A DNA stretch of 64,000 bases from Isoetes taiwanensis (taxonomy: Eukaryota > Streptophyta > Lycopodiopsida > Isoetales > Isoetaceae): NCBI GenBank assembly GCA_021234155.1, contig JAJEKV010000035.1, positions 1,300,001 through 1,364,000 of the forward strand. The letters run 5' to 3'. The position numbers and the translations under genes were made by a program. Below the pieces are notes generated by a model, which was not told where the DNA came from, searched no databases, and worked only from the letters and a program-made list of their open reading frames with translations. Numbering within the stretch: the first letter of the stretch is position 1; each line of letters starts with the position of its first letter. Positions 21,968-33,350 of this stretch are shown here, in pieces.

Positions 21968-24900
21968 ATATATATAAGGGTTTTGGGGCTCAACCCAATC
22001 TGTTACTCTTTAGGCACCTTATTGGCCAACCTACTCTGGTAGTGTGAAAAGGTTGTTTGTTATGTCTTATTTCAGTCTCATGATGGCACTAACAGTTAGC
22101 CTAATATTGTATCCATACTTTGCAGTCCTATCATATCTGCACTATTAGGGCTTTTCAGGATCAGCCTAATTAACTTAACTTGGGATCATTTACCACATCT
22201 CAATGCCTGGACACTATATCTGGGATTGTATCTTCTTGCAGGTTTGTTTGAGAACCATCTGGTTACTGACTCTTATTCCCATAGACTGTTGCCTAATTCC
22301 TGACCCAATTTTTTCTATTTAGGGGTGAACCACATGTGTTATATGGCTTATCCTAAGTTGTTGCCTTAGTATGCTTATTATGTTAGGGATTTTTACATCT
22401 AAGGGACCTGAGCATACGGTCCCCACTACTAGTCTCACAAACACTTATATCGTCTCTGTTATTTGGACCTCCCTATCCCAAAATGAATTGATCTATTTTT
22501 GTTAAGTTTGATCTGTAGCATAGGTCAATGGTGGATGTATTTTACCTTAAATCACAACCTTGTCTACCCTTTATGGAACTCGAACCTTTTGCTCCAATTT
22601 TAGCATAGTTACTTGGTCTACCTAAGATTAATTTACACCCTGTATACTCAATGGCCTAAATATGTCTTTGTACTCTTTGGGCATAGCTTAGCAAATTTTC
22701 CTTCTTTTAATAGTATGACATTCTTACTGGCCAACCTATTCTAGTAGAGTGAAATTTTGATTAATATCCCAGATTTCAGTCTCATGATGGCACTAACAAT
22801 TAGCCTCTTATTGAATCCATATTTTGTAGTCCTATCATACCTATAATACTAGGGCCTTCCAGGATCAGCCTATTTGGCTTGATCTCAATGTCCGGACACC
22901 AAACGGGATTGTATCTTCTTGCTTGAGGTTTGTTTGGGAACCATCTCGTAACATATTAGTTCTAACATTGACTCGTATTCCCATTGACTGCTACCTAATC
23001 CTTGACCCAATTTTGTCTTTTTCTATTTAGGGGTGTACCACATGAGTTGTATAGCCTATCCTAAGTTGTTGCCTAAGTATGCTTTTAATGGATTTTTACG
23101 TCTTAGGGATCTGAGCATACGGACCCCAATACTGGTCTTACAAACACTTAAATGGTCTCTGTTATCCGGACCTATATATTCAAAAAGGCATTAATCTACT
23201 GTCGGTTCGTTTATTCTATAGCAGAGGTTATTGGTGGATGTAACCTACCTTAAATGACAACCCTGTTTACCCTTTGCAGAATTCGAACCAGTGGGTCATA
23301 TTATAATATAGTTATTTGGTCTACCCAAGATTTATCTACACCCTATATACTCAATGGCCTAAATATGTTTATATACCCCTTGGGGCACCGTATAGCTTAG
23401 AAAATTTTCCTTCTTATAAACTCATAGTATGACATCTTAGGGTGCAGTTGCATAGCTTTCTTTAATTTTAGTTAATATTGCACTTGCCTTATATCGAGAT
23501 CTAGGTTTACCCCTTAGATAACATGAGGACATTTGGTCCTTAATTTAATATACAGTATTTAAGCAATATTCCAAGTCTTGACCATTGGTTTTTTACATTT
23601 ATTTCACTGCCTCTAGAAATTCGCCCCTAAGGATGGCTTGAGAACATTTGTAAGTTTTTTCTATGCTCCTAAGTTTGACCCATGGGGCATGCACTCTTAC
23701 ATCACTACATTACCTTTGTAATTTCTTTCGACGTTCATACTAGTGCAAATTCATTTCGGCTGTCGCAGACTAACCCTAATATTTGCCTGGGAAAATTTGA
23801 CCTAAGTTCACTCCAGTGTTGGCCGGCATGTACTGATTACCGTCTCTCTTTCTTGGAGATCTACAACAGAATGGCACACGACAGATGGGCCTGGGTCGCC
23901 GTCATGCCCTCTGCCGGATATAACAGATTATGGCATTCGCTTATAGGTTCTTGTAAAATGCTGAATAATCTATGTTTAGGGCTCCTTAATCTGTTGATAG
24001 GGGCCGAGCGAGGAGGCCACGTTGGAGGCAATTTGATCTATAAGTACGGGTATCTTTGTCATTCTAACTAAGGCACGAATGAGCAAAACAGGCCGGCACA
24101 GGAAGGTGCAGCCAACAAAGGCCAAACCGGGCCCAAGTTAATTGAGTTTTGAGAAAGCATGGCACGGAACATGAGGGGACATGCCTGACCCACAAAACGT
24201 CAATTATTAGAATTATGTAAGCAGCATGGGCTGGATCCCAACAGAGATAAGAATGATCCAGGGATCAAGAAGTTCATTCCAGCTATTCCAAATTTATGGC
24301 CCCCAAAGAAGAAGAAGTGCTAAAATCGTTGAGCAGCCTCCTCAGATCCCTGATATTGTTGCCCTTTCAGAGGAAGAAGATTTAGAGGATGACATTCTAC
24401 TTAATCAGGTCCTCCATGTTTTTCTCACTAATTATCTTTCTGATCTTTTTGTCTCTCACCATTTAACTTTCTGATCATGCATTCATGGTATAATGTGGCT
24501 AACTGGTTTTTTTAAATGGTTCCTCCATTGCCCATCTCATTTTCCCTCGGTTAGGATCTATCATTAATTATCTCAGTTAATGTTAATTGTCGATTCCTGT
24601 AGCCACTCTTGTTACATCTTGGCATTGTATAGGCATTTGTTAAACAGGATCCTACTGATCAGATCTGGTATTCAGTGACTAGATTATTAATTTCTTATAA
24701 TATTTTGTGGCATTTGGTGCTTGCATGCAGAAATTCCTTTCTTCAAATCTATTGATTAACAATCTACTCATTCTACCTGTTAAATTTTGATTATTAAATC
24801 TAACCAACGGGTAAAGGGCCGAAAGGCCAAGGTTGCTCATAGCTTACCTGCTAGCATAGGCATTTTTACCCTTCTCAGGCTAATAAGTGCTTTTTTGCTG

Positions 24901-26167
24901 CAGGTAACCGAGCTCCTTCTCTCAGATTTGTCTTTGGATCTTTGCATTAATGCTTTCTTGTGAAGTTGCATTATATGAGCTACTTTAAATTTTTGTATTT
25001 CTGTTCCTGAAAAATGGTAAGCAGCCTTCCTTTCCTTATGATCAGCTGATTGATCATGAATACTATGGCTTCAAGTACTTTTGGATCTATCATATTTCTA
25101 TTTTACATTTGCTTCTAATACTCTTGGATCTATAATACATATTTGAGTTAATTCAGTACTTGAATATTATGAATAATCCACTTTATTATATATAATGCAC
25201 TTAAGTGTATGATTCAATCTACTTTGTTCTTGGTTTATGCAACCCTTTGTCGACTTTGCCCTTTAGGATATGCATGGTTCTTTCTAATGGGTTCCCCTTG
25301 TCATTTATGGTTTTTTTTATCTTATGCTTGTAATTTCGATTTGCTACAATAATTAAAAAGAAGTAGGCATATTTATTGTACTTTTTAAAATATTAACACA
25401 TGGGATGTTAATTTTCTCTCGAAATTCATCTTGATAATCGATTATAAATGCATTTTTTCAGGTTCTCGGCGACTTTATTATAATTATTCAAAGAATATGA
25501 ACCATTCTCTAAGATATTAATCCTTTTCCATTCACATTTTGTAGCATGCAAGCTTTTTTCGGCATTACCTTGGATTGGCGGTTATGATTAATTGTTGATC
25601 TTATTTCTTTGACTTATTTTATCTGGCTGGCTTTTCCTTGTTGGTGGCTTTTCCTTCCTTCTTTCTCATAAGTATTTATGCTATGTAGGTTTTTCATCCC
25701 TTTGAATATCATATAGGTTTTTCATCCCTTTGAATATCATATTGGTGATTCACTTTTTTCTGTTTGTTCTGCTGGGAATTTTCTTCCTCTAAACCTTAAA
25801 GGCTTTCTTCATATCTTGTACCTTAAATATTGTTACTAGCCTTTATTTGGTGCTGCTAGGTCTGAGTTATATAATTCAATCATGGATGGCATGTTTCTAC
25901 GTGTTTTTACATGTTTTCTAATCCCTTTATGTTGAGTGGATATTAAAGATTGACATCTCCCTTTGTTTCTTAGAATAATCATGTCTGATGTTTGCTAAGT
26001 TCAGTCTTCTATGTGTTATGTTTTAGTTCTTGTTTGTTTTGATAATGTAGGTCCCTAAAGCCTCTCTTCTTAGGGCCTGATAAGTCCAGTATTCTCAATT
26101 TAGTTAGTCTTGAGATGCTTGGATGTCTTGACTAGTCATAAGGATCAGTTCAGGCCAGTCTATATAT
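21968..26167 (+). repeat. Right 4.2 kb direct repeat (pseudo-LTR) of the RT element
   Basis: Copy of 13,190-17,382. Differences are concentrated at CAG/CTG sites in both directions, so neither copy is uniformly the more degraded one. It contains the second copy of the leader exon (24,245-24,408) with a canonical-looking AATCAG-GTCC border. The end is followed by a TG microsatellite. Confidence 0.9.
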
Positions 26168-26168
26168 A

Positions 26169-26187
26169 TGTGTGTGTGTGTGTGTGT
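26169..26187. repeat. (TG)n microsatellite
   Basis: About nine TG units directly after the right direct repeat. It may mark the 3' end of the element or its target site. Confidence 0.85.
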
Positions 26188-26706
26188 TTAAGTTACATGT
26201 TGTATGAATTTGAATATATACCTCATGTATTTCAATAATGCACAGATTGCTGGTAGGGAGAATCAGAAATCGGATGCCGGAGTCTTCATAAAAAGGATTG
26301 AAAAATGCCTCGATATTTGATTTTCCAAAACAACGGGATTATTCTTAGTTGGTAGATACATTTAGGAATAAAAATTTCTAATAATGTTGGCCCTCCATAA
26401 GTGACGAATTTATGAGGGGGGTCTCTTAATGAGTGAAGATTTGGCGAACTTAAGGCATTACAGGATTTGGCCAAGTGGCCTAAATAGCCATTCCATAAGC
26501 ATATCTATTTCTCACTTGGAACTAAATTGGCCCCAAAGTCGATACCACTCCAATTAGCAAACATCTAATTGGCCATTCTAATGTCGCAATAGGCAATAAA
26601 GTGCCACGAAATGGCGAATCTGCAGGTAGTCCGTAAGTAAGGCATCCTACTTAAGCCGGCCGTCGCATTTTGCTTGAACCTGTAATTAGTGGCCAAATGG
26701 CCCACC
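26188..26706. other. No gene recognised
   Basis: AT-rich sequence of mixed character with several 'ggccaa/ggccat' words. Nothing supportable. Confidence 0.4.
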
Positions 26707-26805
26707 GGGGCCACTAAAATTTTCGCTGGTGGTGGCTATGACACCTGCAGTTCCCAGGTCTAGTTACTATTATTATACTAACTTAAGCTCCTGGATGGTC
26801 TGCAG
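26707..26805 (+). repeat. 99 bp exon-like module, copy 1 (frame degraded)
   Basis: From about 26,722 the sequence matches the modules at 28,476 and 29,934 (GGCTATGACACCTGCAGTTC, then TCCTGGATGGTCTGCAG-GTACC). The conserved donor is intact, but the reading frame and the acceptor side are degraded. Confidence 0.6.
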
Positions 26806-28475
26806 GTACCACGCCTCTACCCTTGAGCAAAAATGTAGATACATGCATTACATCTATCATATCCTTTTAGCCTCGCATCCTTTTTTTTGAATTTTATTTA
26901 TTTTCAAGTCCCACCATTGTGAGTTACAATTTTTTTGGACGTGTCCTTTCTTGGACTTTTCTTTCTTGTGTGGTTGCTTGGCTAACTATTTTATGCACTC
27001 TTTTGTTGGGTTGTTTTTATTTAGTTTGTCTTTCTCTTTCACCTTTGTTTATTGCAGAAAGTGGTTCCTTTCTTTAGATGTCTATTAGACGTGCTTTTGG
27101 TTTCTTTGCCATTTCGTTCCCCCGTAGCTTTTAAACCGTGCTTTCTCGTTGATTTATCTTGCCTCCTTTGTAGTTTTTACCTGTCACAAGTATTTTGGTG
27201 ATCTCTTTTGCGGATTTATTAGGCTCTTCGAATCGTTTCTTTTCTCCATTCTTGGGCATTTGTAAGGTAAGCTGTTGGTTCTGTTTTTGTGACAGGTTAA
27301 TCTTCTTTGCTTGTTGCAACTTCTTACAGATTACGTTTGTAATTTTTCCCATTCCTCTGGCTTCTAATTTTCCTTTCCTTGTGAATTTTTCTTTTTGCTA
27401 CCTTGTTTTTGGGATTTTTTTTCATGTCTTAGTAACTGAATTGCAGGTGGTGCATCTCATAATTTTCGGTGTTTTTGCAGCATGCATTTTTTGCTTGATC
27501 TAATTGTTTGCTCTTTTCAATTTTGTCTGATCATGTTGCATCTATATCTATATTCTTCCTGCCTTAATGTTGCTTATTTTTAATAGATTATTGTTGTTTA
27601 TTTTAGCATTTTTTACTGCCTTAGCCTGTTGTAGCTGGCCTCTTCTGTCGCAACTTTTTCACCTGATTTATTGTCATTTTTTGCATCTTGCCTTTCATTT
27701 GTCCAGCTGACATTATACCCCTTGTCTGCTACCCATGAGTTTCCTTTTATTCCTGTACCTTGCTTCTTCCCAGGTCTTATTTGTTTGCTGTTTGTAGAGT
27801 TATCTTTTCTTGCTGATTTTTTGCCCTCATATTCTTGCATTTGGTGTGCTTGAATCTAACAATTGTCCAGGCCTTTGCATGCATAAGTCGTATCCTTTCC
27901 CTGCTTGTTTTCTAAATTCGGCCAATAGTTCACTTGCATCTTTTAGGGTCAGTGTAACCTGCTCCCTGCCATTATAGCAAGACTCTGCTGCAACATTTTG
28001 ACCAGTTCTGTTTTAGTTTGTTTTTTCATGTTGTACCACATCTTCCTCTCTTTTGTGTTTCTATTCTTCTTTGCTTATTCTTTGCAGTGCCTTCTCCATG
28101 CTTTTGAACTTGGTTTGCTTCTTTCCTTTGTCCCGTAGTCCTTTTTATGCTGGTTTCTTTTGAGCTTTTTCAAACTGCTTGACTATTTATGTGGAACTTG
28201 CTTCATATTAGCTTCTTTGCCACATCACTATTAAATTTAGCAGGAACCTTGTGAAATACACACAACGATGCTAGATGTTTGAATGCAAATAGTAAACATG
28301 TTTCATAATGGAACATGCCAGATGAACTGCACATTTGGCTGAGAAACTTAGTACAAGAGAACAGAGTTGGATGGTATAGTTTTCTGAAAAATTCCAAGAG
28401 AGTTATTTTTGAAAATTATGTTTTAAAGATACTATCATTCGTAACATTTTCTTTATGCTATTATCTATATTTTAG
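26806..28475. other. Pyrimidine-rich tract, no gene
   Basis: The plus strand is strongly T/C-rich. The many open frames on the minus strand (Lys/Arg-rich) and plus strand (Phe/Leu/Cys-rich) are composition effects. The last 270 bp (28,210 on) match 2,050-2,260, so this tract belongs to a repeated unit with the exon-like module. Confidence 0.55.
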
Positions 28476-28574
28476 CTTTGACATGGATAACAACTGGGTG
28501 TTGGCTATGACACCTGCAGTTCCCAGGTCTAGTCATTATTCTTATACTAACTTAAGCTCCTGGATGGTCTGTAG
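28476..28574 (+). CDS. 99 bp exon-like module, copy 2
   Basis: Bounded by TATTTTAG and by GGATGGTCTGTAG-GTACC. The 33-codon frame reads FDMDNNWVLAMTPAVPRSS, then YSYTNLSSWMVCR. Compared with copy 3 (29,934) the length is identical, changes are conservative (M/I, V/I, R/K, H/Y) or third-position (ACA/ACG, AAC/AAT, TCC/TCT, TGT/TGC). That pattern suggests coding constraint before or after duplication. I do not recognise the protein. It could be an exon of a duplicated host gene or of a mobile element, with the T-rich flanks as introns. Confidence 0.5.
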
Positions 28575-29933
28575 GTACCATGCCTCTACCCTTGAGCAAA
28601 AATTTAGATACGTATTTTGAAATTTAAGGATGTGGTGAGATCCTTCTTGTAGCATTTATAAACCTGCACTTATAAACTTGTTGAGTTTAACCATACTGCA
28701 AACATATATTATATTTCGGGTTGTTTAATGGAAATTATATATCATGCAATTTTATGGTATGGCTCCAAAAGATGTACTTGTTCCATGATTAGATTATGAA
28801 TTTAAGTGGCTTTCTCTCATGTCATATGATATGAAATCTCACGCACACGCATGCACACGCACACAATTCTTTACTTACGAAATGCAACACCAAAAATATT
28901 TCTCCAATGATTGGTCATTGGGATTATACAGATCTGTTAACCAAAATTTTGGCCTTAAGTATCGTCGAGTAGGCCTCGCTCACCTGCTTACCGCCTGTAT
29001 GATCCATTGCCAGTAGCTTTGGATTTTCATGCACCATATACTTGGTTGAGTTCTAAGATGTGTTGGGTGTGTTTTATTTGGTTAATTTTAATTTTTATTG
29101 TAATGTCTTTCCTTTTCCTTCTTTTTGTTTGTTTTTTTCCTTCGTTCTATTCTCATTGCTTTTCTTTCATTTTTTTTTTTCTCTTTTTTTCTCCTCTTTG
29201 GCTCCCTTTTGCGCTCACTATCGGTGCTGTGTACGGCAGCCCTATCAGGTAAGCCCTTCTTTGCCCAGTCTGTCTGTTGCCTATGTCGATTTTTTTTTCT
29301 CCTGTGTGTTCGTTGCTGTCCGATTTGTCTTTTATCTTTGTCTTTTCCCTGTTTGCTGCCCTCCATGATGTCTTACCAATTGTGACCCGATGTTGTCTTG
29401 TTTTTATCTTGTTTTTAATTTTGATTTCTCTGCTGTTTTTTAGCCTGCCTGGATCCAATTTGTCAACTTCTCTTGGTGCGGTTCTTTCTCCTGCTCCTTG
29501 TTTGTTTCTTTCTTTGTTGCTTTGTTCTCTGTTTGCTTTTGTCCCTCCTCTGTTTTTTCGTCCTTGCTCATTTTTCTTTTGCATTTTTCTGTTACTTGTT
29601 CTTCGTTTCGCCTTGGATTTGCTAACATTGATGGACTGGAACATGTAAGCACTAATAGCCTTGGCTCGAATGTGGAATCAGTTTGTGATTCCATTGTATT
29701 TACATTCAATTTTTAGATAAATTTGGTTGATTATGGAGATTTTGACCTTTTGTTGGACTAGTCTACATAATCCACATCTAATTTTAGTATATCTGGCCTG
29801 TGGTAGTATGACTCAGGTCTTCAGTTTCCTTTTGTGCATAAAAATGTGCTCATAGCACTTTTACTGCGTATACAGTTATTTCATATGATGGTTTCGTACT
29901 AGTAGAATTGTTTGATGCTTTCCAATTTCTAAG
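28575..29933. other. Pyrimidine-rich tract between modules
   Basis: A CACACG-type microsatellite lies at 28,840-28,865. From 29,080 to 29,620 is an extreme T/C run with TTTCTTT words. Long open frames on both strands here (up to 163 codons) reflect composition only. Confidence 0.5.
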
Positions 29934-30032
29934 TTTGGACATCGATAACAAGTGGATTGATATGTTGACGCCTGCAACTCCCAAGTCTAGTTACTATTCT
30001 TATACTAATTTATGCTCTTGGATGGTCTGCAG
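29934..30032 (+). CDS. 99 bp exon-like module, copy 3
   Basis: Bounded by AATTTCTAAG and GGATGGTCTGCAG-GTACC. The frame reads DIDNKWIDMLTPATPKSS, then YYSYTNLCSWMVCR. Exactly 99 bp, as in copy 2. The flanking sequences are not closely similar beyond the module, so the module is more conserved than its surroundings. Confidence 0.5.
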
Positions 30033-30867
30033 GTACCAGCATCAATCCTTGAACTTAGCTCTTGGATTTGCGTACTTTGGTTCTACTCAACTTTTCAGCA
30101 TGTACTTTGCATTCTTATATCATCCTATATGTCTCCCACTGAATATATCCTCCTCTTTCTTTAAGGCTGTGATATTAAGTGGTTCTCTTGTATTTTCGGA
30201 CGCATTTTTGCTTCTGGTTGGATAATGTGATCTTTATAACCAGTATTCAATCTCTCTTTTGTTCATTATTATTCTGTGTTTCACTAGATTACCATGAAAT
30301 ATTGTGGGCTACATAACACTGTTATGATTGTATAGCTTTGTTATGTTCCATTGTATTATGTCATTTGTTATGGCATATTTACACACGCACTGTTAACACA
30401 CACACACGCTCTCTAGGAGGCGCCCGCCCCGTACTCTTTGGCTGGAGTACATATTTCATGGCATTCTGGTGTTTTTATAAAGACTTATAAGTCATATTTA
30501 ATTAAAGTGAGTCTCATTCCATTCCCACTTTTTTTTGGAACCCTGTTATTTTACACAAAAAGGAGCTGGGAAAATTACTCTGACTCGAAAACTGTCCATA
30601 ATTCGAATATTTGTCTGTTAGTGTGGGTCCAAGCTTTCTCCCAGGTTTCTCGGATAGCGAGTCGAGAACAAGAACAATGAACTGAAACAAAGGAATTTCA
30701 TTACAGATTGAAACCAAAGTTGTAGTTGAAAAAGATTTTTATTAATAAATTGAATAGGTACAATGTATTTTACATCAGACGCAGAGACCATGGCGGTCTT
30801 GCTGTCACTACAGTTATATCATCGTGGTGGTCCACCTTAGGGGATTAACGTGCGGGGCTTCTTCTTG
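30033..30867. other. No gene recognised
   Basis: AT-rich sequence with a short (CA)n at about 30,385-30,410. It follows the last exon-like module and precedes the 3' end of the minus-strand multi-exon gene, so 30,700-30,867 may be its 3' UTR. Confidence 0.4.
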
Positions 30868-31167
30868 TCATTTGTAAGCCTTGGGGGCAACCTGAAGAAT
30901 GTGGAATGCCTCACGAGGAGGTGCCTCGGGAGCCACCCGCTGACCTGTCCACCCGATTTCTCCACTATCCTCTCGCAGCTTTTCATCAAATATGCTCCTT
31001 CCCCAACCTCCGTGGATGTCATGCAATGCTTGCAAGATGCTTTGAGCTTTTTGGACTTTTTTAATTTTCTTCCTCTCTTCTTCATCCCGAGCGTCTGCAA
31101 CCACGAGCAAGCTTATCCCAAAGGCCGGGTAAGAGTGTAGCGTGAGCGGGATCTGTGCCTGAACCAC
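30868..31167 (-). CDS. Exon 6 (3' terminal) of the DGQHS/HAD gene
   Basis: Starts after a CTTGCTCCAG acceptor. It reads VVQAQIPLTLHSYPAFGISLL, then VADARDEEERKKIKKVQ and ends in a run to TGA at 30,868. It is a clean 100-codon frame with a charged helix. Linked to exon 5 by position, strand and a palindrome-bearing intron; the exact phase could not be confirmed. Confidence 0.5.
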   Translation of the reverse strand: MVQAQIPLTLHSYPAFGISLLVVADARDEEERKKIKKVQKAQSILQALHDIHGGWGRSIFDEKLREDSGEIGWTGQRVAPEAPPREAFHILQVAPKAYK

Positions 31168-31259
31168 CTGGAGCAAGGAGAGTCCATGATTAACAATTAT
31201 GGTGCCATTAGTCAAAACGAAGAAAAGAATGGAGAATTCAAAATACAATAGAGAGCATT

Positions 31260-31600
31260 CATTCCATATAGCTGCATCCAATCACGTGAGAAGTAGTGCC
31301 TTTCTCGACTCGCGAGTCGAGAAAGGCCCTGGAAAGTCAAAGGACAACCATTTTCATTAGAATATAGCTGCATCCATTCACACACGGAAGCATACAAATG
31401 GTCTCGTGAATGGGACAAGCAGGGTCTTTCTCGACTCGCGAGTCGACAAAGGCCCTGGAAAGCCAATGTACAACCATTATCATTATAGAATATGGTTGCA
31501 TCCAGTCACACAAACAAGCATACAAATGGTTTCATCAATAGGACAAGCATGCCTTTCTCGACTTGCGAGTCGAGAAAGCCAGCGAAAACTCAATGTACAA
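31260..31600. repeat. 126 bp tandem array carrying the palindrome (3 copies, intron 5)
   Basis: Palindromes at 31,301, 31,427 and 31,553 are spaced exactly 126 bp apart. Their flanks (gctgcatcca.tcac, gcatacaaatggt, ggacaagca) repeat too. Copy 1 is perfect over 30 bp (GCCTTTCTCGACTCG and its complement). Copies 2 and 3 have one mismatch each. All lie between exon 6 and exon 5. Confidence 0.85.
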
Positions 31601-31680
31601 GTATATTCATTACAAAATATAGTACATTTCTTCACGTTTCTTTACAAAATTCACACAATTTTGCTATCTGAAAGCAGAGG

Positions 31681-32544
31681 TCACTCTTCTTGATCACCAT
31701 AATATTTGTCGTCCATAGCTTTCATGATCGCGCTGCTCTCTGGATCGACCTGCTTGAGGTTCGGATAGCCCCTAATCACATCGGCCACAAGAATGGCAAA
31801 TAGGGATTCTGCCAACACAGGAACGAGATTGAAAGACAACCACTTATCCATTTCATACTCTTCTGGTCGATAACTCTTGGCGATGATTGTATTGTCCGAG
31901 TTATGATAGCACTTGTAGGCAGAGTCATCTATGATCAGCGTATTGTATTTGTTAAAGTCCTGGTATGCTTCATAAACATTTTCCAGCCTTTTCATCATAA
32001 TAGGCTTCCCCTTTGTGATGGCTGGATCGAGGTCTGACATATGCTCGACCCTTTCGTTTCCCTAAACAAACTTGAACTTCAAAACTGGAAGGCCGAGAAC
32101 ACCAAGGACATTGACAACATTTTTCTTTGCCATACAAGACCATATGGCCACTTCGAATCCCCGTTGCAGGCACCATTCAATCATTTCCTTTGCTTTAGGC
32201 CGAGGATACACGATTTTAGACCCTATTTTTGTCGCCTTCTGCGAGGTGTTAAGCTCAGGGATGTCACTATCGTGGTATACTGCAGCCAATACTCCATTGA
32301 AGTCAAATATTATAAGCTTTGTGGGCCCCTCTGGATCCCAGTTTGAGTTTGGCTCTGACCAGATTTCCTCTTGATCCGGATCCATATACGGGATGGGATC
32401 ATTATTCTTTCAGGTCCTTTCTTGCTGTCTGCACTGTCTTGTTCTTGACTGCCTTTTTTGGATGCAGTATCCTCCTGATGAACTGAGCCGCCAGCAGATC
32501 CCTGTGATAGTGTCAATGATTCAGATTGGTTGCGTTCGATGTCC
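31681..32544 (-). pseudogene. Exon 5: HAD-superfamily (FCP1/NIF-like) domain
   Basis: Acceptor TCATCATTCCAG at 32,545. A Ser/Gln-rich lead (DIERNQSESLTLSQG) is followed, after a one-base shift at about 32,402, by KLIIFDFNGVLA, YPRPKAKEMIEWCLQRG, FEVAIWSCM and, after an in-frame TAG, KRLENV, FNKYNTLIIDDSAYK and LSFNLVPVL. This is the order of FCP1/NIF-type phosphatases: nucleophile motif D-x-[DN]-G-[TV], the RP..EF/ML block, the W(T/S) block and the IDDS block. The second Asp of motif I is Asn here, which may reduce phosphatase activity. The family usually dephosphorylates nuclear proteins such as RNA polymerase II CTD. The TAG lies where CAG (Gln) would join the two halves in the same frame. 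The frame ends at TGA 31,681, or splices at GA-GTGACC just before it. Confidence 0.65.
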
Positions 32545-32579
32545 CTGGAATGATGAAAGACATCAGTTACGAAACGAGG

Positions 32580-32650
32580 TTCTCGACTCACGAGTCGAGA
32601 AAGGAAAAAGTTAAAGCCTCGGAGGTTTCTCGACTCGCAAGTCGAGAAAC
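32580..32650. repeat. Two palindrome copies in intron 4
   Basis: 32,580-32,602 has core TTCTCGACTCa/cGAGTCGAGAA. 32,626-32,650 has the same core with outer arms GTTT/AAAC instead of CTTT/AAAG. Both are within the 130 bp intron between exons 5 and 4. Confidence 0.85.
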
Positions 32651-32674
32651 ACTCTGAGAGCAAAGTGAACTCAC

Positions 32675-33272
32675 ATCACTCAGATTCTCCAGAATGTGTT
32701 CCGCAGCATTCTCGTCTAAACCTTGGACATCTTCGTCATCTTTATCTCCCTGGCTGTCAGCTTTATCTTCATCATCATCGTCCTTACTGCTTCCAACTGT
32801 CTTCCTCTCTTTGAAATGCTCATGAAGCAGGTCCAGGTATGACCGAATGGTTTCAACCATGTCCTTATTCCCAACCACGGATATTGGTTTCATTCCATAC
32901 AGCATAGCCACTTGAGAGAACAGGCCATTCATGTACCACTCGTATACAATATGATCTTCCTCGACCAAGCTCTTTATGAAGTACTTGATAACTCTTGGCC
33001 AGATAGGAATTCTATGTATTGGACCTGTCGCACCATCAGTGCTGACTTTGTCAATCAATGGCACATCCTCCATAAATCTGCCGCCCTTCCAAGATTCTAT
33101 ATGCTCTTGAGAAATCATGAACTTATCGAGATAGCGGTGCTCGCTTGACCACCACTTGTCCAGGTCTGCATTCGATCTTGAAACCATAACCAAGACTATA
33201 TTGGCAAAACTTGGTGCCTTCGGCAGGCCAAGTCTATATTCATGTTCCAGTTCGTATATGGAATACAAGATC
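32675..33272 (-). CDS. Exon 4 of the DGQHS/HAD gene
   Basis: Acceptor TCACCAATAG, donor AGTGAT-GTGAGT. A clean frame: YSIYELEHEYRLGLPKAPS, FANIVLVMVSR, a Trp-rich region (DKWWSSEHRYLDKF), IPIWPRVIKYFIKSLVEED and VAMLYGMKPISVVGN. It ends in an acidic Lys/Asp/Gln stretch (KDDDDEDKADSQGDKDDED). The stretch from IWPRVIKYFI to ISVVGN has the rhythm of the C-terminal strand-helix of N4/N6-type DNA methyltransferases, but no D/N-PPY/F catalytic motif was found in the gene, so that reading is weak. Function unknown. Confidence 0.6.
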
Positions 33273-33350
33273 CTATTGGTGAAGTTATATCAGCTGCCCA
33301 TTGTGACACAGCAATTGTCTGATTGCCCGGCATGCAAAAGATAAGCAAAC

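Larger units (their letters stand above)
13190..26167 (+). mobile_element. Penelope-like retroelement candidate with 4.2 kb direct repeats
   Basis: Two long direct repeats (13,190-17,382 and 21,968-26,167, offset 8,778-8,785) flank a 4.6 kb internal region with an unrecognised ORF1 and an RT. The RT lacks Ty1/Ty3 features: no protease, RNase H or integrase is visible. Motif B (KGIPMGFASSPGW) and the segment after YMDD (RYLTYRYDKRDKLPFRAF, SCRPY, then a VHNDPIA helix) resemble Penelope-like elements, which often sit in partial tandem with LTR-like repeats. No GIY-YIG endonuclease is visible downstream of the RT, which would place it with endonuclease-lacking forms. The repeats do not start TG/end CA, which argues against an LTR retrotransposon. 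The family call is inference from motifs. Confidence 0.65.

Noticed and set aside
13190-26167. Ordinary LTR retrotransposon
   Set aside because: Repeats lack TG/CA ends, no protease, RNase H or integrase was found and RT motifs are not Ty1/Ty3-like.
29153-29644. 163-codon Lys/Arg-rich minus-strand frame
   Set aside because: It is the complement of an extreme T/C-rich tract; overlapping frames on both strands are equally long, so composition explains it.
31299-31578. CRISPR-like array (regular 126 bp spacing of palindromes)
   Set aside because: Plant nuclear context, spacers are themselves repeated, and no cas genes; it is a tandem repeat carrying a palindrome.
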